This document shows, piece after piece, positions 15,848-23,801 of a stretch of DNA of 61,654 nt. The notes under the pieces were generated by a model. That model searched no databases. It was not told the origin of the DNA and was given only the letters and a program-made list of their open reading frames with translations. Location: the NCBI GenBank assembly GCA_015061165.1, contig SUXC01000016.1, positions 1-61,654 of the forward strand, read 5' to 3'. Made by a program: the position numbers and the translations under genes. How positions within the stretch are numbered: position 1 is the stretch's first letter; every line of letters starts with the position of its first letter. Source of the stretch: Bacteroidales bacterium (GTDB taxonomy: Bacteria > Bacteroidota > Bacteroidia > Bacteroidales > Paludibacteraceae).

Positions 15848-16384
15848 ATGCGAGGTTTTATAGTTTTAGCAGAGGCTGGTGATTTTATCGGCGAGAAAAA
15901 ATTGATAGCGCAGCATTTAGCTGGCGAGTGGGTAGGTGAGCAATGGAAGATGGTGGATGGTAGTTTATGGGACGTAATGGTAACAGGTGTAGGAGCCATC
16001 AATGTGATGCATAGTTTGCGCAATATACCCCGAGAGGTGCCACTCATCAATATTGGTTATGCGGGTAGTGCTAATTATGCTATTGGCAGTGTGGCGAGAG
16101 TGACCGAGGTACGACTGAATCATCCCAATGTTAATTATCCAGAGCCACAACTTCGTTTGCAACCTATTGCCGATAAATATCTCCTACAGCCACAAACATG
16201 TATGCACACTATATGCTACAGCAATACTGATTTTGTATTGCAATCAGATTATACCGATTGTGTATTTGATATGGAATTAGCATATATAGCAGCCATGGGA
16301 TTTACGCAGTTATGCTCGCTCAAAATCGTTAGCGATAATCTGAGTTTGCATACCTATCGAGAGGTGGCAGCGGGTGTGGAGTAG
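15848..16384 (+). CDS. Nucleoside phosphorylase / MTAN-fold nucleosidase
   Basis: A 178-residue protein of the PNP/UDP phosphorylase superfamily, which cleaves the N-glycosidic bond of nucleosides such as methylthioadenosine or S-adenosylhomocysteine. Visible motifs are VTGVGAINVMHSL, where the family carries its GxGK/N loop, FDMELAYIAAM with the substrate-binding Met-Glu, and KIVSDNLS with the catalytic Asp. It is about 50 residues shorter than typical MTAN, lacking much of the central region, so substrate is uncertain. The frame is open upstream to 15623, but the promoter at 15799-15830 and the fold start at MRGFIVLAEAGD support the ATG at 15848. Confidence 0.75.
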   Translation: MRGFIVLAEAGDFIGEKKLIAQHLAGEWVGEQWKMVDGSLWDVMVTGVGAINVMHSLRNIPREVPLINIGYAGSANYAIGSVARVTEVRLNHPNVNYPEPQLRLQPIADKYLLQPQTCMHTICYSNTDFVLQSDYTDCVFDMELAYIAAMGFTQLCSLKIVSDNLSLHTYREVAAGVE

Positions 16385-16389
16385 GTGAT

Positions 16390-17190
16390 TCACTGCTGCA
16401 ATGCCTGCTGATTAATGCGTTTGCGCTCAAGATCGCAAAACCAACCCCATTTATTGAAATACCTACACATATTTACTATATGCACCCATAGCATTTTTTG
16501 GCTATGGTAGGATGCCTTTTCGTGCTTGTGTATGATAGTTGTTTTGGGGTAGAAAACGGTCAAATAATCGCGATGGATACGGCGGGTAAGGTCTATATCT
16601 TCGGGGTACATAAAAAATCGCTCATCAAACAATCTAACCTTACGTACTGCTTCTGTTCGCAGGAGCATAAAGCAACCACTGAGATAAGGTACATTCATAG
16701 GGCGATTATACCCTGTATGCCGTAGCTCGTATCGCTCATTGGATTTCTGCATCCATTTTTGGGGTAGGAAACGTCTGCCAAATACATTCCACGGTGTAGG
16801 AAGCAACTTGCAGAGGTATTGCAATTCACCGTTAGGATAAGTTACTTTAGGTGCTACAATACCCACTTCGGGATACTGTTGCATAAACTGCAGCAACGTG
16901 GGCAATGTTTCAGATGTGATGATAATATCGGGGTTAATCACCAAATGGAATGGTATATCATCGTATATGCTTTCGCGAATAGCGATGTTGTGCGCTGCAC
17001 CGTACCCCAAGTTCTTGCCGTTGAAGATATAGTGTACTTGCGCTGACTGTATGGGTAACACTTCTGTTTGAACAGGCGAGTTATCCACCCAATATACGCC
17101 TCGTACATGGGGACATAACAGCAGACTGCGGGTGAGTTCTGTCACTTGCTCCCATTGGGGTTGATATAATACGATAGATACATTCAGCAT
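16390..17190 (-). CDS. GT2 family glycosyltransferase, rhamnosyltransferase-like
   Basis: A 266-residue GT-A enzyme that probably adds a sugar to a surface polysaccharide or lipid. It has the family start MLNVSIVLYQPQWEQV, the acceptor/nucleotide segment NGKNLGYGAAHNIAIR, a DxD-like site in LVINPDIII, and the downstream LSGCFMLLRTEAVRKVRLFDERFFMYPEDIDLTRR region typical of WbbL-like rhamnosyltransferases. The frame opens at 17238, but a -7 box on the minus strand at 17235-17243 makes the ATG at 17190 the sensible start. It converges with the nucleosidase gene (5-base gap) and has no polysaccharide neighbours. Confidence 0.87.
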   Translation of the reverse strand: MLNVSIVLYQPQWEQVTELTRSLLLCPHVRGVYWVDNSPVQTEVLPIQSAQVHYIFNGKNLGYGAAHNIAIRESIYDDIPFHLVINPDIIITSETLPTLLQFMQQYPEVGIVAPKVTYPNGELQYLCKLLPTPWNVFGRRFLPQKWMQKSNERYELRHTGYNRPMNVPYLSGCFMLLRTEAVRKVRLFDERFFMYPEDIDLTRRIHRDYLTVFYPKTTIIHKHEKASYHSQKMLWVHIVNMCRYFNKWGWFCDLERKRINQQALQQ

Positions 17191-17313
17191 AATGCCATTT
17201 TTGCTACGGATGATTCTTATCCTCAAATATTGCTGCAAAGATACTATTTTTTTACCATATACACAATTTTTTGGACGTAAATGGTGGATATTTTAGAAAA
17301 AATGAATAAAAAT

Positions 17314-17345
17314 TTGGCAGAATATAATAAATGTGCTATCTTTGC
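17314..17345 (+). promoter_or_regulatory. Promoter of the lipocalin-like gene
   Basis: TTG at 17314-17316, a 20-base spacer, then TATCTTTGC at 17337-17345. The untranslated leader would be about 55 bases. Confidence 0.7.
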
Positions 17346-17405
17346 AAACGTTTTGCAATTCTATTGTGTATAGTATAGACAAATCTACTTAAAAATAAGA
17401 AACGC

Positions 17406-17852
17406 ATGAAAGAAATTAAATTTTTGTTTGTAGCGTTGTTCGTGGCATTTCTGCCTATCATGTTCACATCGTGTGGTCAGCGAAATGGAGCTGATGACAT
17501 TACTATTGTTGGTAAATGGGAAGTAAAAGAGGCTATTCGTGCATATTACTTCGTAAATGACAAAGAGAACCTTTTTGAATCTGAGTCCTACGAAGTTGGT
17601 CAAGTATGGGAGTTTACTAAGGATGGTAAACTGATGGTGTCTGATGTAGCAGATACATTCACCTATACCGTGTCTAACAATGTATTGACCACCAACTATG
17701 CTACTACCCACTACAGCGAACTTGCTAAGTTCTTCCTTATTGAGGAATATACTGCTGACTTGCTGAAACTGTCTGTTCACTACCGCGAGAAAGACAAAGT
17801 CGGCGAGCGCGATGTAACGAACACATTGACCTTCTCTCGCTTGGTAGAGTAA
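17406..17852 (+). CDS. Lipocalin-like lipoprotein
   Basis: A 148-residue lipoprotein with signal peptide and lipobox MFTSC near residue 23. The mature part reads as a lipocalin-like domain of Bacteroidota: VGKWEVKEAI at the start, then EVGQVWEFTKDGKLMVS and repeated beta strands, ending TLTFSRLVE. Such proteins are anchored at the outer membrane or periplasmic face and their ligands are unknown. It is a single-gene unit with its own promoter (17314-17345) and a strong palindromic terminator (17882-17916). Confidence 0.78.
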   Translation: MKEIKFLFVALFVAFLPIMFTSCGQRNGADDITIVGKWEVKEAIRAYYFVNDKENLFESESYEVGQVWEFTKDGKLMVSDVADTFTYTVSNNVLTTNYATTHYSELAKFFLIEEYTADLLKLSVHYREKDKVGERDVTNTLTFSRLVE

Positions 17853-17881
17853 TACAAACTCCTTATTAACGCATAAAAAGA

Positions 17882-17916
17882 AGAGTTCAAAACTGCAGTT
17901 TTGAACTCTCTTTTTT
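17882..17916 (+). terminator. Strong palindromic terminator
   Basis: Bases 17882-17909 form a perfect 28-bp palindrome (AGAGTTCAAAACTG and its complement) followed by six Ts. It ends the lipocalin-like unit and could also stop rpsP transcription from the other side. Confidence 0.85.
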
Positions 17917-17980
17917 AGTCGCTAATAATAATCAACACCCTATCTCCCTTCCCTTTAAGGAGGGGATGGGGGTAGGCTCA

Positions 17981-18520
17981 TTACTCAGCAGCAACCTCTG
18001 CCTCAGCGGCAGCAGCCTCTTGAGCAGCCTCTACGGCAGCAGCAGCGAGTGCGTCAGCAGCCTCTTGGCGCTTCTTTGCTACCTCAGCAGCTTTAGCCTT
18101 GTTAGCCTCTACCTCTTGAGCGAGCAATGCTTTAGCAGCAGCAGCTTTCTTGTCTGCCTCTGCTTGGCTGATCTTACCATTCTTAGCATCCTTTTGAGCT
18201 TTCCAAGCATCGAAACGCTTTTGAGCCTCCTCAGCAGAGAATGCACCCTTAGCCACACCACCGTTCAAGTGCTTCATGAGCATAACGCCCTCACCAGAGA
18301 GGATGTTGCGAACAGTGTCGGTAGGTTGAGCACCTACGTTTACCCAATACAATGCGCGATCGAACTTAAGATCTACTTTTGCAGGGTTGTTGTTTGGGTT
18401 GTAAGAGCCAATACGCTCAATGATTTTGCCATCGCGTGGCGAACGGCTGTCTGCTACTACGATGTGGTAGTAAGCGTAGTCTTTGTGACCATGACGAGCC
18501 AAACGAATTTTTGTTGCCAT
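17981..18520 (-). CDS. rpsP: 30S ribosomal protein S16 with Ala/Lys-rich C-terminal tail
   Basis: Small-subunit ribosomal protein that binds 16S rRNA and helps assembly. Residues 1-80 are the conserved S16 core ([32 protein letters not shown], then IGSYNPNN). The remaining 100 residues are a Lys/Ala/Glu-rich tail, probably a charged helix, ending in an AEVAAE-type acidic stretch. Such long tails are usual in Bacteroidota S16 and absent in E. coli (82 residues). A minus-strand promoter, TACCTTTGC at 18607-18615 with a TTG at 18635-18637, lies upstream. No rimM, trmD or rplS is adjacent. Confidence 0.96.
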   Translation of the reverse strand: MATKIRLARHGHKDYAYYHIVVADSRSPRDGKIIERIGSYNPNNNPAKVDLKFDRALYWVNVGAQPTDTVRNILSGEGVMLMKHLNGGVAKGAFSAEEAQKRFDAWKAQKDAKNGKISQAEADKKAAAAKALLAQEVEANKAKAAEVAKKRQEAADALAAAAVEAAQEAAAAEAEVAAE

Positions 18521-18606
18521 TTGTTTTTGTTTATTTGTGAGCTACAACTACACGAGTTGCCTGCTCGGGTTAATAATAATGGTATGCTTTTTTCACGAAA
18601 AAGCGT

Positions 18607-18637
18607 GCAAAGGTACGGCTTTTTTTTGATATGACAA
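18607..18637 (-). promoter_or_regulatory. rpsP promoter
   Basis: On the minus strand TTG (18635-18637), a 19-base spacer, then TACCTTTGC (18607-18615), giving a leader of about 80 bases. Confidence 0.7.
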
Positions 18638-18724
18638 AATATTATCGTATTTTTTTGCAAAATACTTGTGCTTTATGAATGGATTTTGGGATTTGGCATG
18701 CTTATTGTATTACTCTTGACGGCT

Positions 18725-20038
18725 ATGCAGAGATACACGCTATATATATTGTTGTGTGGGTTACTCATTGGAAGCAACCTGCTATTTGCCAAACACAACA
18801 TTCCAGACTCACTGCAAGTATTTCGTTTTGAAGTAGATAGTATTCCCTTCTCTATGCAGCGAGTAGAAGGCGGAGTATTCATTATGGGTGGCACGCATGA
18901 GCAACATCGCGAGCCTATCTCTACTGACCTTCCCACCCATACGGTTGCCCTTGATGCCTACTATATTGGGCATACAGAGGTAACACAAGCCCTGTGGCAA
19001 GCAGTCATGCCCGAATGGGAGTTCATCGAAGAATGGCATAATCCTAATCATCCTATTACGAATGTGAGTTGGTATGATTGTCAGGTGTTTATCCAGCGAT
19101 TAGACAGTATCACGGGCTTGCCATTTCGTTTGCCAACCGAGGCAGAATGGGAATTTGCAGCGCGTGGCGGAAATGATAGTCAAGGTTTTCGTTTTGCAGG
19201 CAGCGACATAGTGGATAGCGTGAGTTGGGGATTGAGCAATGCAGGTTTTCGCAAACATACGGTTGGACTCAAAAAACCCAATGAGTTGGGACTATATGAC
19301 ATGACGGGTAATGTGAGCGAATGGTGTAGCGATTGGTATGCTCCCTATTATTTTGGTACCGAACCTAATCCCAAAGGGCCTATCACAGGTAGCAATAAAA
19401 TAGTTCGCGGAGGCAGTTTTGATAACTGCCAAGCCAATAGCCACATCTCTTGTAGGCAGTATCAACCACCCACAGAAGCCACCAACTATTGCGGATTACG
19501 ATTGGCACTTACTCTGCCCAATGAGCCGACATTGCAAGCGGAAGAGGAGCCTGCATTAACCATGAAACTGAAAATCAAGAATCTGCGAATCAAATTGCTG
19601 TATGTGCCTGCAGAGCAACCCTATTATATATCTGAAGACCCCGTCAGTTGGCGTTTATGGCAGAAAATCACCAACGAAGAAGCCACGGAGAATTGGTCAC
19701 AGCCAGTGGTGGATAAATCAGCTAACGAATGGAATCAATGGTTGGATAAGTGCCGAAAATGGGCTCATGAGCCTGTAGCATTTGCCACGCAACACGAGAT
19801 AGACACTGCTCTTGCGCAAAACATCATAGAGCAACCGCGCATCAAGGCAAAGAAGCAACGCCGTTGGGAAAAAGACACGCGCAGTATTCAACGCCATCGC
19901 AAGCACACAGCCAAAGCCCAAAAATGGGCAGACCTGATAGGCGTTCAACTAACAACTGCGGAAGACCCAACGCTGCAATTATATACGAAGGAAAAAACAA
20001 ATAACCAGCCGCGATGGCTGGTTATAAGAGCAAAATAA
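18725..20038 (+). CDS. SUMF1/formylglycine-generating-enzyme-fold protein
   Basis: A 437-residue exported protein with signal peptide (residues 1-24, LYILLCGLLIGSNLLFA). Residues 45-275 form an FGE-sulfatase/SUMF1 domain: VEGGVFIMGGT, HTEVTQALWQAVM, FRLPTEAEWEFAARGG, and GNVSEWCSDWYAP ending in GGSFDNCQANSHISCRQY. Many such domains in Bacteroidota are structural rather than formylglycine-generating. The C-terminal 160 residues are basic and contain no motif I know. Starts at GTG 18668, ATG 18698 and ATG 18725 are all open; 18725 gives the most ordinary signal peptide. The last codons contain the bglX terminator hairpin. Confidence 0.8.
   Translation: MQRYTLYILLCGLLIGSNLLFAKHNIPDSLQVFRFEVDSIPFSMQRVEGGVFIMGGTHEQHREPISTDLPTHTVALDAYYIGHTEVTQALWQAVMPEWEFIEEWHNPNHPITNVSWYDCQVFIQRLDSITGLPFRLPTEAEWEFAARGGNDSQGFRFAGSDIVDSVSWGLSNAGFRKHTVGLKKPNELGLYDMTGNVSEWCSDWYAPYYFGTEPNPKGPITGSNKIVRGGSFDNCQANSHISCRQYQPPTEATNYCGLRLALTLPNEPTLQAEEEPALTMKLKIKNLRIKLLYVPAEQPYYISEDPVSWRLWQKITNEEATENWSQPVVDKSANEWNQWLDKCRKWAHEPVAFATQHEIDTALAQNIIEQPRIKAKKQRRWEKDTRSIQRHRKHTAKAQKWADLIGVQLTTAEDPTLQLYTKEKTNNQPRWLVIRAK
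20001..20025 (-). terminator. bglX terminator embedded in the SUMF1 gene
   Basis: A 10-bp perfect stem, ATAACCAGCC (20001-20010) with 20016-20025, is followed on the minus strand by TTTGTTTTTTCC. It fits termination of the leftward bglX transcript but lies inside the 3' end of the convergent SUMF1 reading frame. Confidence 0.65.
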
Positions 20039-20056
20039 TGTTATATCGGATTAACG

Positions 20057-22306
20057 TTATTTCAATACGAATTTAGCATATTCGCCTTCTGCTGCGTTCG
20101 GCGCAATCCATATACGGAAATTACCTTTCTCTGCCGAGAACACATATTCGCCTTCGCTACCCAAACTGACACCTTCTGCCAAATGCCAGTATGCCAAGTC
20201 TTGTTCCGAAATCTCGAATCTGACAGTACGTGTCTCACCTGCAGGAATCTCCACACGTTGAAAGCCTTTTAGTTCGCGCAGTGGGCGAGTGAGTGAACCT
20301 ACCACATCTTGTATATATAGTTGAGGTACGGCCACGGCATCGCGCTTGCCAGTGTTCGTAATCGCGCATGTGGCAACCAGACTATTAGGCGCAGAAGCAA
20401 GGATAGTGTCCGACAGCACAACCGATCCGTACTCGAAGGTGGTGTAGGTCAGTCCATAGCCAAAAGGATACTGTGGCTTATTACCATATTCCAACCAATA
20501 ACTGGACTCGCCAATAGAGAATTGGTATGCGCGAACAGGGATATCGTTGAGCAGTTTAGGCGATTCAGCCATCAGGCGACTTGGCATCTTATGATTGTAG
20601 TAGAAAGGTATTTGTCCTTCGCCCATTGGAAATGTCATTGGCAACCTTCCTGATGGTGCCACTTCGCCCATAATCAGATTCGCCAAGGCAGGACCCTGCA
20701 TGGTACCACCATGGAAGGCGTAGAGCACCGCATCCGCGCGGTCAATATCCTCGCGAATACACAATGGTCGTCCTGCCATTACGGTCAGCACAATGGGTTT
20801 GCCTGTCGCTTGAATCGCTTTTATTTGTTCCGATTGGTCTCCGGGTAAGTTCAATACGGCACGGCAACGCGCTTCGCCCGATAATATGCTCTCCTCGCCT
20901 GCGAAATACAACACCACATCTGCCTGCTTCGCCAAACGAGCAAGGTTAGCAATATTCTCTTTGTTATGCTCGCGTGACCAATGCTCGCCTTTCTGTTCAA
21001 TAAGGCGAATCTTGCCCTGTTTGGCTAACTCGCGGAATGCCATCATAGGCGTGATGGTCATAGCATCATCCTTGTCAAAACACCACGTACCATTCTGCTC
21101 GTGAGGGGCGTTGGCCATAGGACCGCATACTAAAATGGATATTGGATATTGGTTATTGGATATTGGTAGAATACCGTTATTTTTGAGCAAAACAGCGGAT
21201 TCCTCTGCTGCTTTTTGAGCTGCAGAAAGGGCTTCGGGAGTGAAATACTCAGGGTTCTCTGTATAGCAATAAGGGTTGTCAAAGAGTCCGAGGCGGAACT
21301 TCATTCGCAGGATATTGCGCACGCAGTTATCTATGATCTCCTCACTCACTTGACCTTCCTCTACCAGTTCTTTTAGGTGGCGAGGGTATCCTTGGCTCTC
21401 CATATCCATATCCATTTGTGCATTGGCGCAGAGTTTGGTGGCCTCTTTTAGGTTAGCAGAATTGCCTTGGTTGTTCATGTTTTGCAGTGAAGCCCAGTCG
21501 GATATGAGCACACCGTCAAACTGCCACTCATCGCGCAATATATTAACATTCAGGTGTTTATTGGAAGAAGCAGGTACACCATTCAGGTCATTGAAAGCGC
21601 ACATGATTGATAGTGAGCCCGCATCAATAGCAGCTTTGAATGGTGGCAGGTATGTCTCGCGCAGTTGTATTTCAGGAATCCATGTGGAGTTGTAGTCGCG
21701 TCCACCCTCCGAAGCGGCATAACCTGCAAAGTGCTTCACGCAGGCAGCCATGCGCACAACAGAGTCATTGCCTTGATAACCACGTACCGTAGCCGCACCC
21801 ATGACGGATGCCAGGTAGGTGTCCTCGCCATATCCTTCGGCTACACGTCCCCAGCGTGGGTCGCGCGCCACATCTACCATAGGCGAGAATGTCCAGCGCA
21901 AACCTGCTTGCACAGCCTCTTCAGCGGCAATACGTGCGCCTGTTTCCACTATATCAGGGTCAAAAGTAGCGGCTTGCCCCAATGGAATAGGAAAAATAGT
22001 GCGAAAACCATGTATCACATCGCGCGCGAATATCATAGGTATGCCCAAGCGCGATTCTTCCACCGCTATGCGTTGGTAATAGTCGGCTTCGGCGCCCACA
22101 CTATTGAGCATAGAGCCAGCACCATTACGAATCTGCTCGGCTATATTATCCGAGATTTGTCCGCCGCAGACTTGCGTCATTTGAGCAATCTTCTCGTCGA
22201 GTGTCATCTGTGATAATAGTTCGTCAATCTGACGCTCAACGGGGTCTTTAGGCTGGCAAGCAACCATCGCCAACAAGGCGATAAAAAGAAAAATACGTGA
22301 TTTCAT
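20057..22306 (-). CDS. bglX: Periplasmic beta-glucosidase, GH3 family
   Basis: Retaining beta-glucosidase removing terminal glucose from beta-glucosides. The 749-residue lipoprotein (lipobox MVAC near residue 17) has the GH3 N-terminal barrel (residues 25-360), the nucleophile Asp in DGVLISDW near residue 267, the GH3 C-terminal domain (380-590) and a fibronectin-III-like domain (650-735). Size and order match E. coli BglX. Four 7-base repeats (21137-21164) encode SNNQYPIS in the linker leading to the GH3-C domain. It follows the metallophosphoesterase gene by 42 bases and may be read from the pgk promoter. Substrate is not certain from sequence. Confidence 0.93.
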   Translation of the reverse strand: MKSRIFLFIALLAMVACQPKDPVERQIDELLSQMTLDEKIAQMTQVCGGQISDNIAEQIRNGAGSMLNSVGAEADYYQRIAVEESRLGIPMIFARDVIHGFRTIFPIPLGQAATFDPDIVETGARIAAEEAVQAGLRWTFSPMVDVARDPRWGRVAEGYGEDTYLASVMGAATVRGYQGNDSVVRMAACVKHFAGYAASEGGRDYNSTWIPEIQLRETYLPPFKAAIDAGSLSIMCAFNDLNGVPASSNKHLNVNILRDEWQFDGVLISDWASLQNMNNQGNSANLKEATKLCANAQMDMDMESQGYPRHLKELVEEGQVSEEIIDNCVRNILRMKFRLGLFDNPYCYTENPEYFTPEALSAAQKAAEESAVLLKNNGILPISNNQYPISILVCGPMANAPHEQNGTWCFDKDDAMTITPMMAFRELAKQGKIRLIEQKGEHWSREHNKENIANLARLAKQADVVLYFAGEESILSGEARCRAVLNLPGDQSEQIKAIQATGKPIVLTVMAGRPLCIREDIDRADAVLYAFHGGTMQGPALANLIMGEVAPSGRLPMTFPMGEGQIPFYYNHKMPSRLMAESPKLLNDIPVRAYQFSIGESSYWLEYGNKPQYPFGYGLTYTTFEYGSVVLSDTILASAPNSLVATCAITNTGKRDAVAVPQLYIQDVVGSLTRPLRELKGFQRVEIPAGETRTVRFEISEQDLAYWHLAEGVSLGSEGEYVFSAEKGNFRIWIAPNAAEGEYAKFVLK
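21137..21164. repeat. Four tandem 7-base repeats inside bglX
   Basis: GGATATT, GGATATT, GGTTATT, GGATATT in register, in the coding sequence for the linker before the GH3 C-terminal domain. The same GGATATT word is used in tatD at 39239 and 39261. Confidence 0.85.
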
Positions 22307-22348
22307 GAGTATATGTGTTTCGTTTGTTTATAGGGTGTATCTGCAATA

Positions 22349-23335
22349 TTAATGCTTGCAGATAGTCGTTTCATCGATTTGTTCACCTGAGTGAATCAGG
22401 CAGGTGCTGATACGTAGTGTATCAGGCACTATGTGTACATATTCATACACTGCTTCGCCTGAGAAAGAAGACGCACACTTGCTGTTTTTCTTAACAGGGT
22501 ATTCCTTGTGGGAGGCGTTTGTAGCAATGAATACGGTAGGTTCTTCTTTCTTCCAAAAGCGCTCTTCATAGTGCACGATGCGACGCGCGTAATTGTGATC
22601 ATGCCCCGAGAATACGACATCTGCTTCGCGTAGAGGACCATGAAAAGCCAACCAAATGAGCGGATTGCTCCGTCCTTGTGCGGTACTATAAACAGGGTGA
22701 TGCATGATTACAATGGTGAACTTGTCTCCTGCATCACGTAGGGTTTTCTTTAGCCAGAACGCTACTTGTGTATAGTCGGACATTCGGTGCAGCCCATCGG
22801 TGTCAAGGGCGATGAGTCGCAGTTGTGGGAAATCGACAAAGTAACTCGTTCCCACGAATCGAGTAGGACCATTCTGCGGATTAGGGAAGATGTTTTTCCA
22901 CTTCTCAGGCAGGGTTTTTACCACGCCCTTGAGGTATTCATGATTGCCTGGAATAGCCACAACGGGTAGCGTATCTAAGCCCGTACCGAGGATCGACTGA
23001 TACATCATCTGCTCGTAGTAGGTATATGGACGCTCCATCCAGTCGCCCAGTTGGGCATAAAACTGTATATTCGAATGGCGATTGGCAAGCGTAGCCATCT
23101 GCTTGTTAGTGAGCGAATTGTGAATATCACCCAACAAAAGGAATGACAGCGTGTCACGCTGCAAAGCGTGCAACACACTATCATTATTCATTGTCACGAA
23201 CTGATGGTTAATCTTTTCTCCAGTCCAATCTGGTTCGGGTGGATTACCAAACCAAGCCTCCCAGCGGATGGCGCAAGTAGTAGCACCACCAGCCAGAAGG
23301 CTCAATCCTATTATCCATCCGATAATCTTTTTCAT
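22349..23335 (-). CDS. Metallophosphoesterase, membrane-anchored or exported
   Basis: Calcineurin-like phosphoesterase of 328 residues. An N-terminal hydrophobic segment (IIGWIIGLSLLAGGATTCA) serves as a signal or membrane anchor, so it acts outside the cytoplasm. The metal-binding motifs are complete: GDIHNS near residue 69, GDWMERP, AIPGNHEYL near residue 128, MHHPVYS, and FSGHDHNYARR near residue 227. The layout resembles purple-acid-phosphatase-like enzymes. It lies between the DUF3127 gene and bglX, all leftward. The substrate is unknown. Confidence 0.87.
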   Translation of the reverse strand: MKKIIGWIIGLSLLAGGATTCAIRWEAWFGNPPEPDWTGEKINHQFVTMNNDSVLHALQRDTLSFLLLGDIHNSLTNKQMATLANRHSNIQFYAQLGDWMERPYTYYEQMMYQSILGTGLDTLPVVAIPGNHEYLKGVVKTLPEKWKNIFPNPQNGPTRFVGTSYFVDFPQLRLIALDTDGLHRMSDYTQVAFWLKKTLRDAGDKFTIVIMHHPVYSTAQGRSNPLIWLAFHGPLREADVVFSGHDHNYARRIVHYEERFWKKEEPTVFIATNASHKEYPVKKNSKCASSFSGEAVYEYVHIVPDTLRISTCLIHSGEQIDETTICKH

Positions 23336-23367
23336 TACCTATAGTCCGAAGGGCGTCCTATAGCCAA

Positions 23368-23766
23368 TTAGAATGGCAAATCGGTAGTCTCATCTACGCC
23401 TGCAGCAGCATCAAACGTCTCCACATTAGCTTGTGGAGCTGCTGCTACAGGAGCAGCAACAGGCGTTGGTTGTGGAGCAGCAGCTGCCTCTACTACACCT
23501 TGCTGAATCTTCCATGCGCGGATAGAGGTGTACCAACGACCGTTGAACTCGCGGCTCTCAATATCGAAACTGACAGTCACGATGTCGTCCAACTGGCAAG
23601 GGTTAGCCTTGATACGATCCTCGCCAAACACCTCGAAGTGCACCTTACGAGGATATTGCTCTTGTGTTTCGAGTACGTATGCTTGCATTTTCCACTCCTT
23701 GCCAGAGGTCTTGCCTACGCCACCTTGTTCTGGCAATACTTGAATAATCTTACCTGAAATTTCCAT
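23368..23766 (-). CDS. DUF3127 OB-fold protein with an SSB-like C-terminal tip
   Basis: A 132-residue protein. Residues 1-92 form the DUF3127 domain (MEISGKIIQVLPEQGG, then WYTSIRAWKIQ), a beta-barrel resembling single-stranded-DNA-binding proteins. Residues 93-120 are an Ala/Pro/Val linker and the last residues read DETTDLPF. Bacterial SSB also has a flexible linker and an acidic tip ending in Pro-Phe that docks partner proteins, so this protein may bind nucleic acid and recruit the same partners. This is inference from layout. It lies 30 bases after pgk, with a heptamer array between. Confidence 0.82.
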   Translation of the reverse strand: MEISGKIIQVLPEQGGVGKTSGKEWKMQAYVLETQEQYPRKVHFEVFGEDRIKANPCQLDDIVTVSFDIESREFNGRWYTSIRAWKIQQGVVEAAAAPQPTPVAAPVAAAPQANVETFDAAAGVDETTDLPF

Positions 23767-23773
23767 ACTTCTT

Positions 23774-23801
23774 AATTCAAAATTCTCAATTCAAAATTAT
23801 C
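23774..23801. repeat. Four tandem 7-base repeats overlapping the pgk stop codon
   Basis: AATTCAA, AATTCTC, AATTCAA, AATTATC. The last unit holds the pgk TAA (23797-23799 on the minus strand); the array fills most of the gap to the DUF3127 gene. Confidence 0.8.

Noticed and set aside
17939..17980. Small repeat CCCTTCCCTTTAAGGAGGGG beside rpsP
   Set aside because: A short imperfect palindrome of a kind often seen in Bacteroidota intergenic regions; a single copy here gives no basis for a feature.
18725..20038. Active formylglycine-generating enzyme with a sulfatase target
   Set aside because: There is no sulfatase in the window, and the characteristic Cys pair of the enzyme could not be placed with confidence.
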